A stretch of DNA of 35,932 nt, taken from the NCBI GenBank assembly GCA_021810375.1, contig JAJZJB010000006.1:1-35932 (forward strand), read 5' to 3'. Below, one piece after another: positions 15,640-23,932 of this stretch (position 1 is its first letter; each line of letters starts with the position of its first letter). The DNA comes from Microcaldota archaeon. GTDB lineage: Archaea; Micrarchaeota; Micrarchaeia; Micrarchaeales; CABMGC01. The translations under genes were made by a program, and so were the position numbers. The notes under the pieces were generated by a model. It was given only the letters and a program-made list of their open reading frames with translations, was not told the DNA's origin and searched no databases.

Positions 15640-15651
15640 AAAATATAAAAG
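15640..15651 (-). promoter_or_regulatory. TATA box of the sdh-fum operon
   Basis: Minus-strand CTTTTATATTTT lies about 20-30 bases before the SdhA ATG, so the operon mRNA is nearly leaderless. A second AT-rich element, TTTTATAC, is just upstream. Confidence 0.5.
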
Positions 15652-15761
15652 TATAAAATAGAAACGTAGCGGCACATGTACCGAATTTATCATTCATTGT
15701 GCGCATTCCCCAATGGTGATGCCCAAGTCTCCGCTTAGGCAATCATACGCATTTAAAGTAT

Positions 15762-15772
15762 CTTTTTAAACC
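15762..15772 (+). promoter_or_regulatory. TATA box for the secretion-type ATPase
   Basis: CTTTTTAAACC lies about 30-40 bases before the ATG at 15803; the leader would be about 13 nt. Confidence 0.5.
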
Positions 15773-15802
15773 TTGCTTCATTAGTATTATCGGGATATTG
15801 GC

Positions 15803-17122
15803 ATGCCAATGAAGGAAGATGAGTTTTACGACTTGGAATTCAGCGTATTCACTGCACTCGAGGGCAAGCTCGCAAATGTCAATTCCGAAAAAGAGATAGA
15901 CAGCTACATAGAGCGCATAACCAAGTCAATACATCCAACATCTACTGGCGATGAGATCGCCCGGGTAATAAGGGATGCAAAGACCTTCGGCACAATAGAC
16001 CCTTACATAAACGACGACAACATCGAAGACGTGATGATAAACAACACATCCAACATATTCGTATACAAGAGCGATGCCGGAGAAGTCAAGGTGCCAGAGA
16101 AGGTTGACAGCAAAAGAAGCCTTGCCCTCATGGTCGCAAGGATGAAAATGTATAACACGCATTCGGCTGCAAATAGGAACATCTTCGATGTTCACCTGCC
16201 AAACGGATCTCGTGCAAACATAGTAGAGACACCTCTTGGCCCTGACATAACCATAAGGAACTTCAAGAACAGGGCGCTTAGCATAATAGACTTGGTGAAT
16301 GCTGGCGAGTTCAGTTGGAATATGGCTGCAAGGATGTGGCTCTATGCGGATGGACTGAGCATAAGGCCTGCAAACGTGCTTCTGGGCGGCATGCCTGCCG
16401 CAGGGAAGACCACGCTGCTCAATTCGCTTTTCAGTTTTTTCAGGCCCGAAGCCAGGATAGCGGTCATAGAAGATACCTACGAACTGAACACCGAGACCCA
16501 GGAGAACTGCGTTAGGCTTGAGACAAATATAGACATGACTATGGAAGAGCTGGTGAAGAACACATTGAGGATGAGGCCCGACATAATAATCATAGGCGAG
16601 GTAAGGGGCGCGGAGGCAGTTGATATGATGACAGCAATGAACATCGGGAAGGTATGCATAAGCACGATACATGCAAGCACTACGCGCGATATAGTCACTA
16701 GGCTGGAGCATGATCCGATGAATGTCAGCAAGGAAATTATACCACTCATAGACGCGCTTGTAGTCATATCAAGAATAAGGGAGAACAAGAGGTATGCCAG
16801 GAAGATAACGCAGGTATCGGAAATATCCGGACTTGAGACCCAGGTTCTCCTCTCCGACCTATACACATACGATTACAAGACCCGCAAGGGCTCTGACATA
16901 CTTCCAAGCATAACATACAGGGACACCCTCTCGAAGCTGACCGGATTTCCCCCAACGGAGATAATACTTGAGGAGACAAGGAGGGCAAAGGTGCTTGAGA
17001 AGCTCAACTCAATGGGCATAAGGGATCTCTCTGCGATAAACGAGTTCTGCAAGGAGTACTACGATGACCAGGGCAAGGCGCTTGCAAAGATAGGCCTGCA
17101 GGACCTTGGTACCCTTGAATAA
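15803..17122 (+). CDS. Type II/IV secretion or archaellum/pilus assembly ATPase
   Basis: A 439-residue hexameric ATPase of the GspE/VirB11/ArlI superfamily. Walker A is GGMPAAGKTTLLNS (about 193-206), the Asp box is AVIEDTYEL, Walker B is IIIIGEVRGAE, and the His box is CISTIHAST. The N-terminal half has the expected FGTIDPYINDDNIEDVMIN and NGSRANIVETPLGPDITIRNF. It would power assembly of a pilus, archaellum or secretion machine at the inner face of the membrane. No partner membrane protein (ArlJ/TadC type) lies beside it, so which machine it serves is open; pilin-like substrates exist nearby (9306-10856). It converges with the ITPase gene. An ATG six bases downstream is an alternative start. 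Confidence 0.88.
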   Translation: MPMKEDEFYDLEFSVFTALEGKLANVNSEKEIDSYIERITKSIHPTSTGDEIARVIRDAKTFGTIDPYINDDNIEDVMINNTSNIFVYKSDAGEVKVPEKVDSKRSLALMVARMKMYNTHSAANRNIFDVHLPNGSRANIVETPLGPDITIRNFKNRALSIIDLVNAGEFSWNMAARMWLYADGLSIRPANVLLGGMPAAGKTTLLNSLFSFFRPEARIAVIEDTYELNTETQENCVRLETNIDMTMEELVKNTLRMRPDIIIIGEVRGAEAVDMMTAMNIGKVCISTIHASTTRDIVTRLEHDPMNVSKEIIPLIDALVVISRIRENKRYARKITQVSEISGLETQVLLSDLYTYDYKTRKGSDILPSITYRDTLSKLTGFPPTEIILEETRRAKVLEKLNSMGIRDLSAINEFCKEYYDDQGKALAKIGLQDLGTLE

Positions 17123-17160
17123 GCGCGAGATATGCACATGCGCGCCGCCAGTACGCTTGC

Positions 17161-17709
17161 CTAAGCAAGCCTGCCCTTCATGTACCTCTTCAGTTTCAGC
17201 ACCGCTTTCATCCTGTGCGAGATCCTGTTCTTTTCATACTCTCCCATTTCTGCGAAAGTCTTTGACTGGCCGCGCGGAATAAAGATGGAATCAAATCCAA
17301 ATCCATTCCTGCCTCGCACCGTATAGGACATGTACCCGTCTACCCTTCCCGAGAAGTGCTTCAGCACCTTCCCATCATAAAAAACGATGCATGCCTCGGC
17401 CGTTGCCTCTCTGTCCGTATATGGCCTCAACATCCTGCAAATGCCTGTGCATCCGACTGTTAGCACCATGAACTTGATTAATGCACCCGGAAAGCCCTTG
17501 AGCGCATTGATATACAAGGCCGTATCCTCGACTATGACTGGCTTTCTTGTTATTGCGTATGCACGTTTTGCCTTGTCTATTGCTACTGTTGCCGCGTCTA
17601 TTCCCTGGATCTCGTCAAGCTCTATGCTCCTGCTTTTTATATTCATGTCAAGGATCTTTCTTACTTCCTCAAGCTTGTGCCTGTTTGACGTTATGAAATA
17701 TACTTCCAT
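17161..17709 (-). CDS. rdgB: Non-canonical purine NTP pyrophosphatase (HAM1/RdgB)
   Basis: A 182-residue house-cleaning enzyme that hydrolyses ITP and XTP to monophosphates. Motifs: the N-terminal YFITSNRHKLEEVRKIL (family T.N..K..E), IVEDTALYINALKGFPGALIKF (the conserved EDSGL.V..L.G.PG.Y position), and the C-terminal GRNGFGFDSIFIPRGQSKTFAEMGEYEKNRISHRMKA. In the first motif a Ser replaces the common Gly, and Ala-Leu replaces Ser-Gly; both are acceptable family variants. It follows FtsY by five bases and so is likely the last gene of that operon. Confidence 0.9.
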   Translation of the reverse strand: MEVYFITSNRHKLEEVRKILDMNIKSRSIELDEIQGIDAATVAIDKAKRAYAITRKPVIVEDTALYINALKGFPGALIKFMVLTVGCTGICRMLRPYTDREATAEACIVFYDGKVLKHFSGRVDGYMSYTVRGRNGFGFDSIFIPRGQSKTFAEMGEYEKNRISHRMKAVLKLKRYMKGRLA

Positions 17710-17714
17710 TGGAA

Positions 17715-19049
17715 TCAGTTGTTCGGTACCAAGCTGTCGAGTATGAATTCCGGCCTGTAAGACATTATCGCATCGTATGCTTCTCCTGTGCCGAAGAAGA
17801 GCACAGGCACATTCGTCTCACTGAGTATAGAAAGCGTGTTACCTCCCTTCGCATCCGCATCTAGCTTGGTGAGTATTATTCCATCAAGCTTAACGGCCTC
17901 GTCGAACTCCCTGACCTGGTTCAGAAGGGCATTGCCTGTTATGCTCTCTCCGACGAATATCTTCATGTCGGGCTTTGCAACCCTGACCATCTTCTTTATT
18001 TCCTCCATAAGGCTCTTGTTTGTTTCCTGCCTTCCCGCGCTGTCTATAAGGACTACATCAATTCTGTGTGCCTTTGCATAAGCTATCGCATCGAATGAAA
18101 CGCTCGCAGGGTCTGCGCCATAAATGCCTTTTATTACCGGAACTCCAAGCTTGCTGGCATGATATGCCGTCTGCTCTATTGCGGCTGCCCTGAAAGTGTC
18201 ACTTGCCGAGAGCACACATGTGAATCCATTGTCCATGAGCATTTTAGTAAGCTTTGCCATCGCAGTTGTCTTTCCTGCGCCATTAGGCCCTATGAAGAGT
18301 ATCCGGAAGGGATCGCCGCTGCCCTTCTTTGACCTAGCCCTTGCAATCATGTCTACATCGCTGCCCTTGCTAAGCACCGACAGTATCGAATCCCTTATTA
18401 CCAATGTTATATTGCGCTGCAGGTTCTTTGACTCTATCGGCTTTGAGGTCAACTCCTGTTCCATCCTGTTGAGTATCTTCTCGGTCACTTCATAATTCAC
18501 GTCTGACTGGAGGAGAGAGATCCTGAGCTGTTCCATGAATGGTTCTACATCCTGATGGCTGACCTTGACCTCCTTGAATACAATGCCCTTCAGTCTGGTG
18601 CCTAGCGTTACCTTCTGCTCCGGCTGCCTTGCTGCGGGTCTGGGAACCGCTCGTTCCACAGGTTCTTTATACTCGTGTGCCTGCCTTCCCGCAGTATCTT
18701 CTTTCCTGATCTCTGCCTGACGCGATCCCTCACCATGCTCCTGAAAAGCCATGCGCGTATCTTTAACCTGCCCAGCATGTGGATCCTGCCTGGCCTCTAC
18801 CTGCCTTTCCTCTTCCCTGCGCTCTTTCTGCTCATGCACCTTAACCGCATCAGGCGCTGGTTTTACCAGCGGTTCTGCTCCATGCTCCCGCTCCGCCTCC
18901 TGCATCGTGGCATGCTTCTCCATAATAGCTGCGCTTTCCTTCTCGTGTCCAGCATCGTCCTTTTTCTCTTCCTGCCTTATCTCCTCCTCTTCCTTCTTGG
19001 CTATAGAATCTATAAAATTAGAGAACTTCTTCTTCAGGCCTTCAAACAT
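17715..19049 (-). CDS. ftsY: Signal recognition particle receptor FtsY
   Basis: A 444-residue GTPase that docks SRP-ribosome complexes at the membrane. Residues ~20-145 are a long charged E/K/R/Q-rich linker, the acidic A domain. The NG domain follows, starting around KVTLGTRLKGIVFKEVKVS: GPNGAGKTTAMAKL (G1), SDTFRAAAIEQ (DTFRAAA), DSAGRQETNKSLMEEI (G3), TKLDADAKGG (G4 and G5). The family usually has DTAGR; Ser here is conservative. The ATG at 19049 follows GAGGGAGA. Placement after prefoldin alpha and aIF6 is a classical archaeal order. Confidence 0.95.
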   Translation of the reverse strand: MFEGLKKKFSNFIDSIAKKEEEEIRQEEKKDDAGHEKESAAIMEKHATMQEAEREHGAEPLVKPAPDAVKVHEQKERREEERQVEARQDPHAGQVKDTRMAFQEHGEGSRQAEIRKEDTAGRQAHEYKEPVERAVPRPAARQPEQKVTLGTRLKGIVFKEVKVSHQDVEPFMEQLRISLLQSDVNYEVTEKILNRMEQELTSKPIESKNLQRNITLVIRDSILSVLSKGSDVDMIARARSKKGSGDPFRILFIGPNGAGKTTAMAKLTKMLMDNGFTCVLSASDTFRAAAIEQTAYHASKLGVPVIKGIYGADPASVSFDAIAYAKAHRIDVVLIDSAGRQETNKSLMEEIKKMVRVAKPDMKIFVGESITGNALLNQVREFDEAVKLDGIILTKLDADAKGGNTLSILSETNVPVLFFGTGEAYDAIMSYRPEFILDSLVPNN

Positions 19050-19090
19050 CAGTGTCTCCCTCTCTACCAGTAGAATAATGCCTCAAAACA

Positions 19091-19522
19091 TTAGCCCTGC
19101 CTTAGTGCAGCCATCCTATATGATATATCAAATAGCTCCTTCTCAACTTTCTGCCTCTCTCCGATCAGCCTAGACGCTGAGGTCTCGCTGTTCTTCATCG
19201 CAGTCTCAAGGAACTCCTTCGCCTCAGCGACCGTCTTCTCGACAAGGTAGCCTGCACCCACATATGTCATCATTTTGTCGATCTTGCTAACCGTTGCCCC
19301 TATATACGTGCCTCCCTCAGTGTTAAGGAGCACGTGCGAGTTCTCCAATGACTTCGCATTGTCTATTATCTCTATGCTCCTCGCCACAGCTTCCCTGGCG
19401 AGATTGTATGTCGCTATCTGCTCATTTAGCATGTCATATTGCTGAGTATAAACGTTCTGCAGGTACTGCAGCTGTGCCATAGCCTCCTGTACATCCTGCT
19501 GTGATATCTCCTCGTCTGCCAT
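19091..19522 (-). CDS. pfdA: Prefoldin subunit alpha
   Basis: A 143-residue jellyfish-type chaperone subunit: N- and C-terminal coiled-coil helices (QEAMAQLQYLQNVYTQQYDMLNEQI and AKEFLETAMKNSETSASRLIGERQKVEKEL) flank a hairpin core with LLNTEGGTYIGATV, YVGAGYLVEKTVAEA (family: VG.G..VE). It works with beta subunits to hand proteins to the thermosome. The start at the ATG 19522 is chosen because GGTG is well spaced; the four codons before it in the ORF track are likely untranslated. Order with aIF6 and ftsY is conserved. Confidence 0.92.
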   Translation of the reverse strand: MADEEISQQDVQEAMAQLQYLQNVYTQQYDMLNEQIATYNLAREAVARSIEIIDNAKSLENSHVLLNTEGGTYIGATVSKIDKMMTYVGAGYLVEKTVAEAKEFLETAMKNSETSASRLIGERQKVEKELFDISYRMAALRQG

Positions 19523-19579
19523 AAATAGCACCAATCATCATTGCCGTGCAATGCATATAAGCATTTCCAAGTTCCAGGG

Positions 19580-20245
19580 TCAGAGCCCTAACCCTTCTGC
19601 AATCCTCGCCATCTCGAATCCTGTCGTGTCCTCTCCTACAATCAGTCCGTTAGAGTTTGATATGGTGGAGAGGCGTATGCTGAGCGAGCCCAGATTTGCA
19701 GTAGACTGAGAATAGTTCTTGACAAAAGGCCTTATGGCATCAATGTCGTCATCTGCGGTGCGGTTGTTGAACACTATGCCTTTGTTAGTGAGTATATTGT
19801 TGGCACCTACCGTGTGGAAGCCACCCGCATTGAGCTTTATCGCTTCAACTCCAAGTGCCTTCTCTATCTGCCTTATCTCCGAGGTCTCATATTCTGAATT
19901 TACAATGGCTATCCTGTCGTTCGCCAGGATGTTGTTTCCCAGCGCATTGAGGTCTGTCTTGATCCTGTGCACTTCTATTCCTGGAAGCGCCTTCTTTATG
20001 CAGGCAACGTCTGCCTCGGTGGATATCTCGGGAAGCAGTATGGATCTCGAATTCGCCACTGCATATATGCCTATCAGGTCAGACCCGTCTATTGATATCT
20101 TAGCAGAGTCTACGCCAAGATTCTTCTTTATGATATCTGCGTGTTTCTCTCCTGCTGAGTTGCCTACCAACGCGAAAGAATCTGTTGCCAAGGCGAACGC
20201 GCCTATAAAGGAATTGCCGCCTATGCTCAGCTTTGCCACTCCCAT
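19580..20245 (-). CDS. eif6: Translation initiation factor aIF6
   Basis: A 221-residue pentein-fold ribosome anti-association factor that binds the 50S subunit. The repeated blocks are visible: FIGAFALATDSFALVG, LIGIYAVANSRSILLP, ALGNNILANDRIAIVNSEY, TVGANNILTNKGIVFNN and NGLIVGEDTTGFEMARIAEGL, the last being the typical aIF6 C-terminus (G..V....TGPE..RI...L). The ATG is at 20245, 14 bases after L31e. Confidence 0.94.
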   Translation of the reverse strand: MGVAKLSIGGNSFIGAFALATDSFALVGNSAGEKHADIIKKNLGVDSAKISIDGSDLIGIYAVANSRSILLPEISTEADVACIKKALPGIEVHRIKTDLNALGNNILANDRIAIVNSEYETSEIRQIEKALGVEAIKLNAGGFHTVGANNILTNKGIVFNNRTADDDIDAIRPFVKNYSQSTANLGSLSIRLSTISNSNGLIVGEDTTGFEMARIAEGLGL

Positions 20246-20259
20246 CTGAAATACCCGAA

Positions 20260-20775
20260 TCAGGCCTGGGTCCCGCCTGCAGGCACTTCGGCCTTTGGCT
20301 TTTCGTCCTGGATCTTCTTCGAAGGCTGTTTCTCTTCCTTCCTTTCTGCGGTCCCTTGCCCCGCCTCCTTTTTCTGTCCAACCTTCTTGCCTATGTCATT
20401 CGCAACTTCTTTCTGCACTTCCGCAGCGGCCTTCGTAGTCGTTGCAGCAGTCACGGCCTTCTTCTCCTCGGCTTTCTTTTCTATTACCTTCGCCGCTTTC
20501 TGCTCACCCGGCAGCGAGGCCTCGACAACACCTTCTGACTTGCTAATGCTTATCGTAATCGGCTTGAACTTATTCTTGTTATTGGCTTCCATATACTCGT
20601 TGAGCCTTTGGCTTATCTTTATCGATTCAGGAGACGACTTGAAGTGCCTTGCGATATGGTCCTTCAGGTAGCCTATGGCCTTCCTGTGCCTCCTGCTCTC
20701 GTGTATCTTTACAAGCTTGTTTCTGAGCTTTATCGTTATTGTTGATGTCGTAACCTTGGGTGTTGTGGTTGCCAT
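20260..20775 (-). CDS. rpl31e: 50S ribosomal protein L31e with long C-terminal tail
   Basis: Residues 1 to ~87 are eL31: STITIKLRNKLVKIHESRRHRKAIGYLKDHIARHFK and the C-terminal strand KFKPITISISKSEGVVEASL. Residues ~88-171 are a low-complexity tail (A/K/E/Q/P rich) that nearly doubles the usual length of about 85-95. The tail has no recognisable domain; it may lie on the ribosome surface or in rRNA contacts. The gene starts one base after the L39e stop. Confidence 0.92.
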   Translation of the reverse strand: MATTTPKVTTSTITIKLRNKLVKIHESRRHRKAIGYLKDHIARHFKSSPESIKISQRLNEYMEANNKNKFKPITISISKSEGVVEASLPGEQKAAKVIEKKAEEKKAVTAATTTKAAAEVQKEVANDIGKKVGQKKEAGQGTAERKEEKQPSKKIQDEKPKAEVPAGGTQA

Positions 20776-20776
20776 T

Positions 20777-20935
20777 CTATCCCTTTATTCTGAGCTTGCT
20801 TCTCCTCCAATTCCTCTGTTTCTGGTTGTACTGTATGTTGCGGTGCGTCCTGACCATTGCCAGGATGGGCATCCTTCTGTTCATCTTTAACTTTTTACCT
20901 AGTCTGCGTTTCTTGTTGGCGCTTTTCTTTCCCAT
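20777..20935 (-). CDS. rpl39e: 50S ribosomal protein L39e (not in the ORF track)
   Basis: A 52-residue basic protein missed by the length cutoff of the supplied ORF track. It begins MGKKSANKKRRLGKKLKMNR and contains RRMPILAMVRT, then HRNIQYNQKQRNWRRSKLRIKG; the ending RNWRRSKL is the L39e signature. eL39 lines the peptide exit tunnel. It ends at TAG just before L31e and follows the PDCD5-family gene: the expected archaeal order. Confidence 0.93.
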   Translation of the reverse strand: MGKKSANKKRRLGKKLKMNRRMPILAMVRTHRNIQYNQKQRNWRRSKLRIKG

Positions 20936-20940
20936 TTAAT

Positions 20941-21255
20941 TCACTTGTGCTTGAATTCAATCTTTGTCTCTGGCCTGTATGTCAGTTTTGCAAGTATGCT
21001 CTTCAGTTGCTCTTCCGTTATCCTGCCTGTTGCCCGACCGCTCTGCGCCAGCGAGATCACGAGATCTATCAGCTGTGAATAGACCTCCCCGTTGGCCATC
21101 CTTACATTCATAAGCCGCTCATAGGCCTCCGGAGTGAGGACCTTGCGCGCCAGTTCCCTTTTCTGCTGCTCTACCTGCATCTGCCTGATACGCTTTGCGT
21201 ACGCCCTCCTTAACTTTTCCTGCTCTTCGTTTCCCTGCTGTTCTTCAGCTGCCAC
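20941..21255 (-). CDS. PDCD5-family DNA-binding protein
   Basis: A roughly 104-residue protein of the PDCD5/TFAR19 (DUF122) family: an N-terminal charged helix (EKLRRAYAKRIRQMQVEQQKREL), the core LTPEAYERLMNVRMANGEVYSQLIDLVISLAQSG, and the C-terminal RPETKIEFKHK. Archaeal members bind double-stranded DNA; their exact role is unsettled. The GTG at 21255 is preferred because GGTG lies six bases before it; GTG at 21264 is an alternative. It overlaps the S19e stop, which suggests coupled translation. Confidence 0.9.
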   Translation of the reverse strand: MAAEEQQGNEEQEKLRRAYAKRIRQMQVEQQKRELARKVLTPEAYERLMNVRMANGEVYSQLIDLVISLAQSGRATGRITEEQLKSILAKLTYRPETKIEFKHK

Positions 21256-21673
21256 TTCCAGCACCCTTGGCTATCTCGTTGGATATCTTGTCAACGAACG
21301 ACTTTCCTGTTGGGGTGATTACACGGCCCTGCCCTGTCTTCTTTACATAGCCTAGCGTCTCAAGCGCATCGAATGCGTCCTTGATGAGGCTGCCTCCAGC
21401 CCTGAAATGGTGGTGGCTGTGTACCAGGTGCCTCTTCCTGTTGCCATACCTTGTCCTCAAAGCGGAAACTCCCAGAGGGCCATTCAAATAAACCTGCCTC
21501 AGTATTGATGCGCATCTTACATACCAGAAATCCTGGTCTGCAGGCGGGCGCTCCTTCCCCGCCCCGCTCTTCACAAATTCTACATATCTCGGCTTCTTGA
21601 CATTGCTGGCCTTGAGCTTTCCGGCAGCTCTGCCTATGAACTCACTTGCGTCAACCTCCAATACATTTGCCAT
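21245..21673 (-). CDS. rps19e: 30S ribosomal protein S19e
   Basis: A 142-residue winged-helix ribosomal protein. Motifs: PADQDFWYVRCASILRQVYLNGPLGVSALRTRYGNRK (family: D.DW.YVR.AS..R..Y..G..G......YGG.K), then HHHFRAGGSLIKDAFDALETLGYVKKTGQGRVITPTGKSFVDKI. The ATG at 21673 has GGTG upstream. First gene of the S19e-PDCD5-L39e-L31e-aIF6-prefoldin-FtsY-ITPase run. Confidence 0.95.
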   Translation of the reverse strand: MANVLEVDASEFIGRAAGKLKASNVKKPRYVEFVKSGAGKERPPADQDFWYVRCASILRQVYLNGPLGVSALRTRYGNRKRHLVHSHHHFRAGGSLIKDAFDALETLGYVKKTGQGRVITPTGKSFVDKISNEIAKGAGSGS

Positions 21674-21730
21674 GAAATAGCACCTGAATTGCTTCCTGAA
21701 TAAATAGCCTAAAACAGACTAGATTCAGCA

Positions 21731-21742
21731 GCTTTTATATGG
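21731..21742 (-). promoter_or_regulatory. TATA box for the S19e operon
   Basis: Minus-strand CCATATAAAAGC lies about 60-70 bases before the S19e ATG, so the leader contains the SD. A second element at 21698-21709 (GGCTATTTATTC) is closer and would give a near-leaderless mRNA; I cannot tell which is used. Confidence 0.4.
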
Positions 21743-21750
21743 GTACATCA

Positions 21751-21762
21751 GGTATTTATTAG
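21751..21762 (+). promoter_or_regulatory. TATA box for rpoL
   Basis: GGTATTTATTAG lies about 55-65 bases before the rpoL ATG; the leader would be about 34 nt and include the SD GGTGA. Confidence 0.45.
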
Positions 21763-21816
21763 TTGCTGTATTAATATCTATCGCATATCCTTGCAGATAT
21801 ATACAACGGTGAATTG

Positions 21817-22083
21817 ATGAAGCTAAACCTTATAGAAGACGAGAAAGAGAGCCTTGTGATAGAGTTCGAGGGAGTCGACAGGGGCATACCTGACCTGATA
21901 AAGAGCAAGCTTCTGGACAACAAGGACGTCAACTTCGCCAGTGTGGTCAAGGAGCACTTCGAAGTGAGCAAACCGCGCCTTGTGGTCAAGTCCGAAAAGA
22001 ACGCGAAGACCCTCGTGCTCAAGGCGATAGAGGATCTTGAGGACGAGTTGAAGGAACTGCAGTCTCAGGTCCCGAAGAAGTAA
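21817..22083 (+). CDS. rpoL: RNA polymerase subunit L (Rpo11)
   Basis: An 88-residue homologue of Rpb11, which pairs with subunit D in RNA polymerase assembly. The pattern ESLVIEFEGVDRGIPDLIKSKLLDNKDVNFASV ... VSKPRLVVKSEKNAKTLVLKAIEDLEDELKEL matches RpoL (E...G..HT..N.L...L.....V..A.Y...HP....P...I.T...), though HT is replaced by RG. The start at ATG 21817 is chosen over TTG 21814 by GGTGA spacing. The DUF99 gene follows after five bases. Confidence 0.88.
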   Translation: MKLNLIEDEKESLVIEFEGVDRGIPDLIKSKLLDNKDVNFASVVKEHFEVSKPRLVVKSEKNAKTLVLKAIEDLEDELKELQSQVPKK

Positions 22084-22088
22084 TAGTC

Positions 22089-22634
22089 ATGAAGCGAGGT
22101 ATCAGGGTGCTATCCCTGGACTGCTTCCCATTCTCATTCTCGGATAAGAGGACCAAGATGGTGGGAATAGTTGGGAGGCTTGGAGTTATAGAGGGGATCC
22201 TCTCATTCAGCGTAAGTGTTGACGGAGACGATTCAACAGAAAGTATAATAGATGCGGTCAAGCGGTCGAGGTTTTCTGGCCAGATACGTGTCCTTGCACT
22301 CAACGGTACAGTGACTGCAGGGCTTAATGCAATGGACTTGACACGACTTAAGAAAGATCTCAACGTGCAGCCCCTGGCTATCACGCGAAAGAGACCAAGG
22401 CACAAGCTCCTTGAATCTGTTGCAAGGAAAAGACTGGGCCGCAAGAGATCAAGCCTGATAAGCAAGTTAAACAACAGCTTAGAGACTGCGAAGATATCTG
22501 GATATTATGTTCAGCGCCTTAAAGGTTCGGTGAAGCCATCTGAAGAACTCGTGGAGCTCTGCGTTTCCCTTCTGCGCCTATCCCATCTTATTGCAAGTGG
22601 GGTGGCCAAAGGCGAATCTACGGGCAGGCTCTGA
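22089..22634 (+). CDS. DUF99 (UPF0215) family protein
   Basis: A 181-residue protein of the archaeal DUF99 family, whose fold is related to endonuclease V. It begins KRGIRVLSLDCFPFSF (family KRGIRVLGIDD), has VDGDDSTESIIDAVKRS, QIRVLALNGTVTAGLNAMDL (family: DGIT.AGFNVVD) and ends RLSHLIASGVAKGESTGR. The usual Asp pair after 'GID' is replaced by Leu-Asp-Cys, and the DG in 'DGIT' is Asn-Gly, so the metal site may be altered. The in vivo function is uncertain; neighbours give no direct hint. Confidence 0.85.
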   Translation: MKRGIRVLSLDCFPFSFSDKRTKMVGIVGRLGVIEGILSFSVSVDGDDSTESIIDAVKRSRFSGQIRVLALNGTVTAGLNAMDLTRLKKDLNVQPLAITRKRPRHKLLESVARKRLGRKRSSLISKLNNSLETAKISGYYVQRLKGSVKPSEELVELCVSLLRLSHLIASGVAKGESTGRL

Positions 22635-22670
22635 GAAAGTGCACAGATCTATCTATCCCCTCTCTTGCAT

Positions 22671-22683
22671 GGGATATTTATTG
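22671..22683 (+). promoter_or_regulatory. TATA box for the agmatinase gene
   Basis: GGGATATTTATTG lies about 45-55 bases before the GTG start at 22728, with the SD GGTGAC between. Confidence 0.45.
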
Positions 22684-22727
22684 CTACTGTGGCAATAACA
22701 AACATAAGGTCATAATCGGTGACTTCC

Positions 22728-23606
22728 GTGAAGATACTGAATGCAATGCCTCCGTATACGCTGTTCGGGGTCGAGAACGACTACAAAAACGCTAAGGTAG
22801 TAGTGCTTCCGATACCGTATGACTCTACCACTACGTACAAATCCGGGGCAAGGGACGGACCACATGCGATTATAGATGCGAGCAGGAACATGGAATTCTA
22901 CAGCGAAGAGCTCGATGGCGATGTAACCGAATTGGGAATATGCACGCTTGACGAGCTCTTTCCAAGCGTAAATTCCCCTGAGGAGACGGTTAATATGATC
23001 GAGAAGGAAGTGAGCCAGATACTTGACGACGGGAAGATACCCCTGTGCATAGGTGGCGATCACACTATTGCCGTTGGCCCAATCAGGGCAGTTGCAAAGA
23101 GAAACAAGGACTTCAGCGTAATACACTTCGATGCGCATTCGGATGCAAGGGATACATATGCGGGGAGCAAATACTGCCATGCATGCATAATGGCAAGGGC
23201 AAGGGAGGTTTGCGGCAGCTGCATAAGCGTTGGCGTCAGGAGCATAGACGCAGATAGCGCAAAGAAAGTCGGCAAGGAGATCATATACAGGAAGGATATG
23301 CATGACATGACATTAAAGCAAGTAATCGATGATATAGTAAAGAGAACAAGGGAAAAGGTCTACATAACAATTGATGTTGATGTTCTAGATCCTAGCGAAA
23401 TGCCAAGCACCGGCACTCCAGAGCCCGATGGGCTGAGATACTACGAACTTACCTCAATACTAAAAGGCATACTCTCTAAGAAGAAATTGCTGGGGTTAGA
23501 CTTCACGGAGCTCTCTCCCCCTGTAGGTAACAACCTCACTGCTCCAAACTTCCTTGTAGCCAAGCTAATATACACGGTGCTGGGCTATGCGTATTATAAC
23601 AAATAG
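22728..23606 (+). CDS. speB: Agmatinase / ureohydrolase family protein
   Basis: A 292-residue di-manganese hydrolase that releases urea from agmatine (polyamine synthesis) or a related guanidino compound. Metal-site motifs: IGGDHTIAVG, IHFDAHSDARD, ITIDVDVLDPSEMPSTGTPEPDGL; the C-terminal LDFTELSPP also fits. The tract CHACIMARA replaces the commoner 'SHGTPFRR', so substrate choice is uncertain. The GTG at 22728 is preferred over GTG 22719, because GGTGA lies four bases upstream. It stands alone and converges with the small unknown gene. Confidence 0.9.
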   Translation: MKILNAMPPYTLFGVENDYKNAKVVVLPIPYDSTTTYKSGARDGPHAIIDASRNMEFYSEELDGDVTELGICTLDELFPSVNSPEETVNMIEKEVSQILDDGKIPLCIGGDHTIAVGPIRAVAKRNKDFSVIHFDAHSDARDTYAGSKYCHACIMARAREVCGSCISVGVRSIDADSAKKVGKEIIYRKDMHDMTLKQVIDDIVKRTREKVYITIDVDVLDPSEMPSTGTPEPDGLRYYELTSILKGILSKKKLLGLDFTELSPPVGNNLTAPNFLVAKLIYTVLGYAYYNK

Positions 23607-23634
23607 CAGAAGCCATATCCTGACGCTTTCCTGT

Positions 23635-23910
23635 TCAGAACGGATTTATCCCATACGAAGGAAGCACAGAGACTACGAAATCCCTCATCTCACTGAATTT
23701 CATTGCATAAAGGCTGCGGTACTCCCTCGGTTTTACCTCAAATGCATCTACATACTGCCATACATACCAGTAAAGATACTTCTCCTCGCTCTCACTGAGC
23801 TCAAGCCCTTCCCTGAACTTTCCAATAACGTGCTGCATAATTCCGGTGCTGTCGCTTGTATAATGGAAAGGGGCTTTCCATGTCCTGTTTGACTTTATCT
23901 GGATCTGCAT
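23635..23910 (-). CDS. Small hypothetical protein
   Basis: I do not recognise this 91-residue soluble protein. It is rich in aromatic residues (SEEKYLYWYVWQYVDAFEV, PREYRSLYAMKF) with no cysteine and no membrane segment. It starts at ATG 23910 behind a long inverted repeat in its predicted leader (separate entry), which makes a regulated or rare-expression gene likely. It converges with the agmatinase gene. Confidence 0.6.
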   Translation of the reverse strand: MQIQIKSNRTWKAPFHYTSDSTGIMQHVIGKFREGLELSESEEKYLYWYVWQYVDAFEVKPREYRSLYAMKFSEMRDFVVSVLPSYGINPF

Positions 23911-23932
23911 ATTACCATCAATTAATTGTGTG

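Noticed and set aside
15926-16711. Minus-strand ORF of 261 aa
   Set aside because: Antisense of the secretion-type ATPase; composition (Tyr, Cys, His, Val) is typical of shadow frames.
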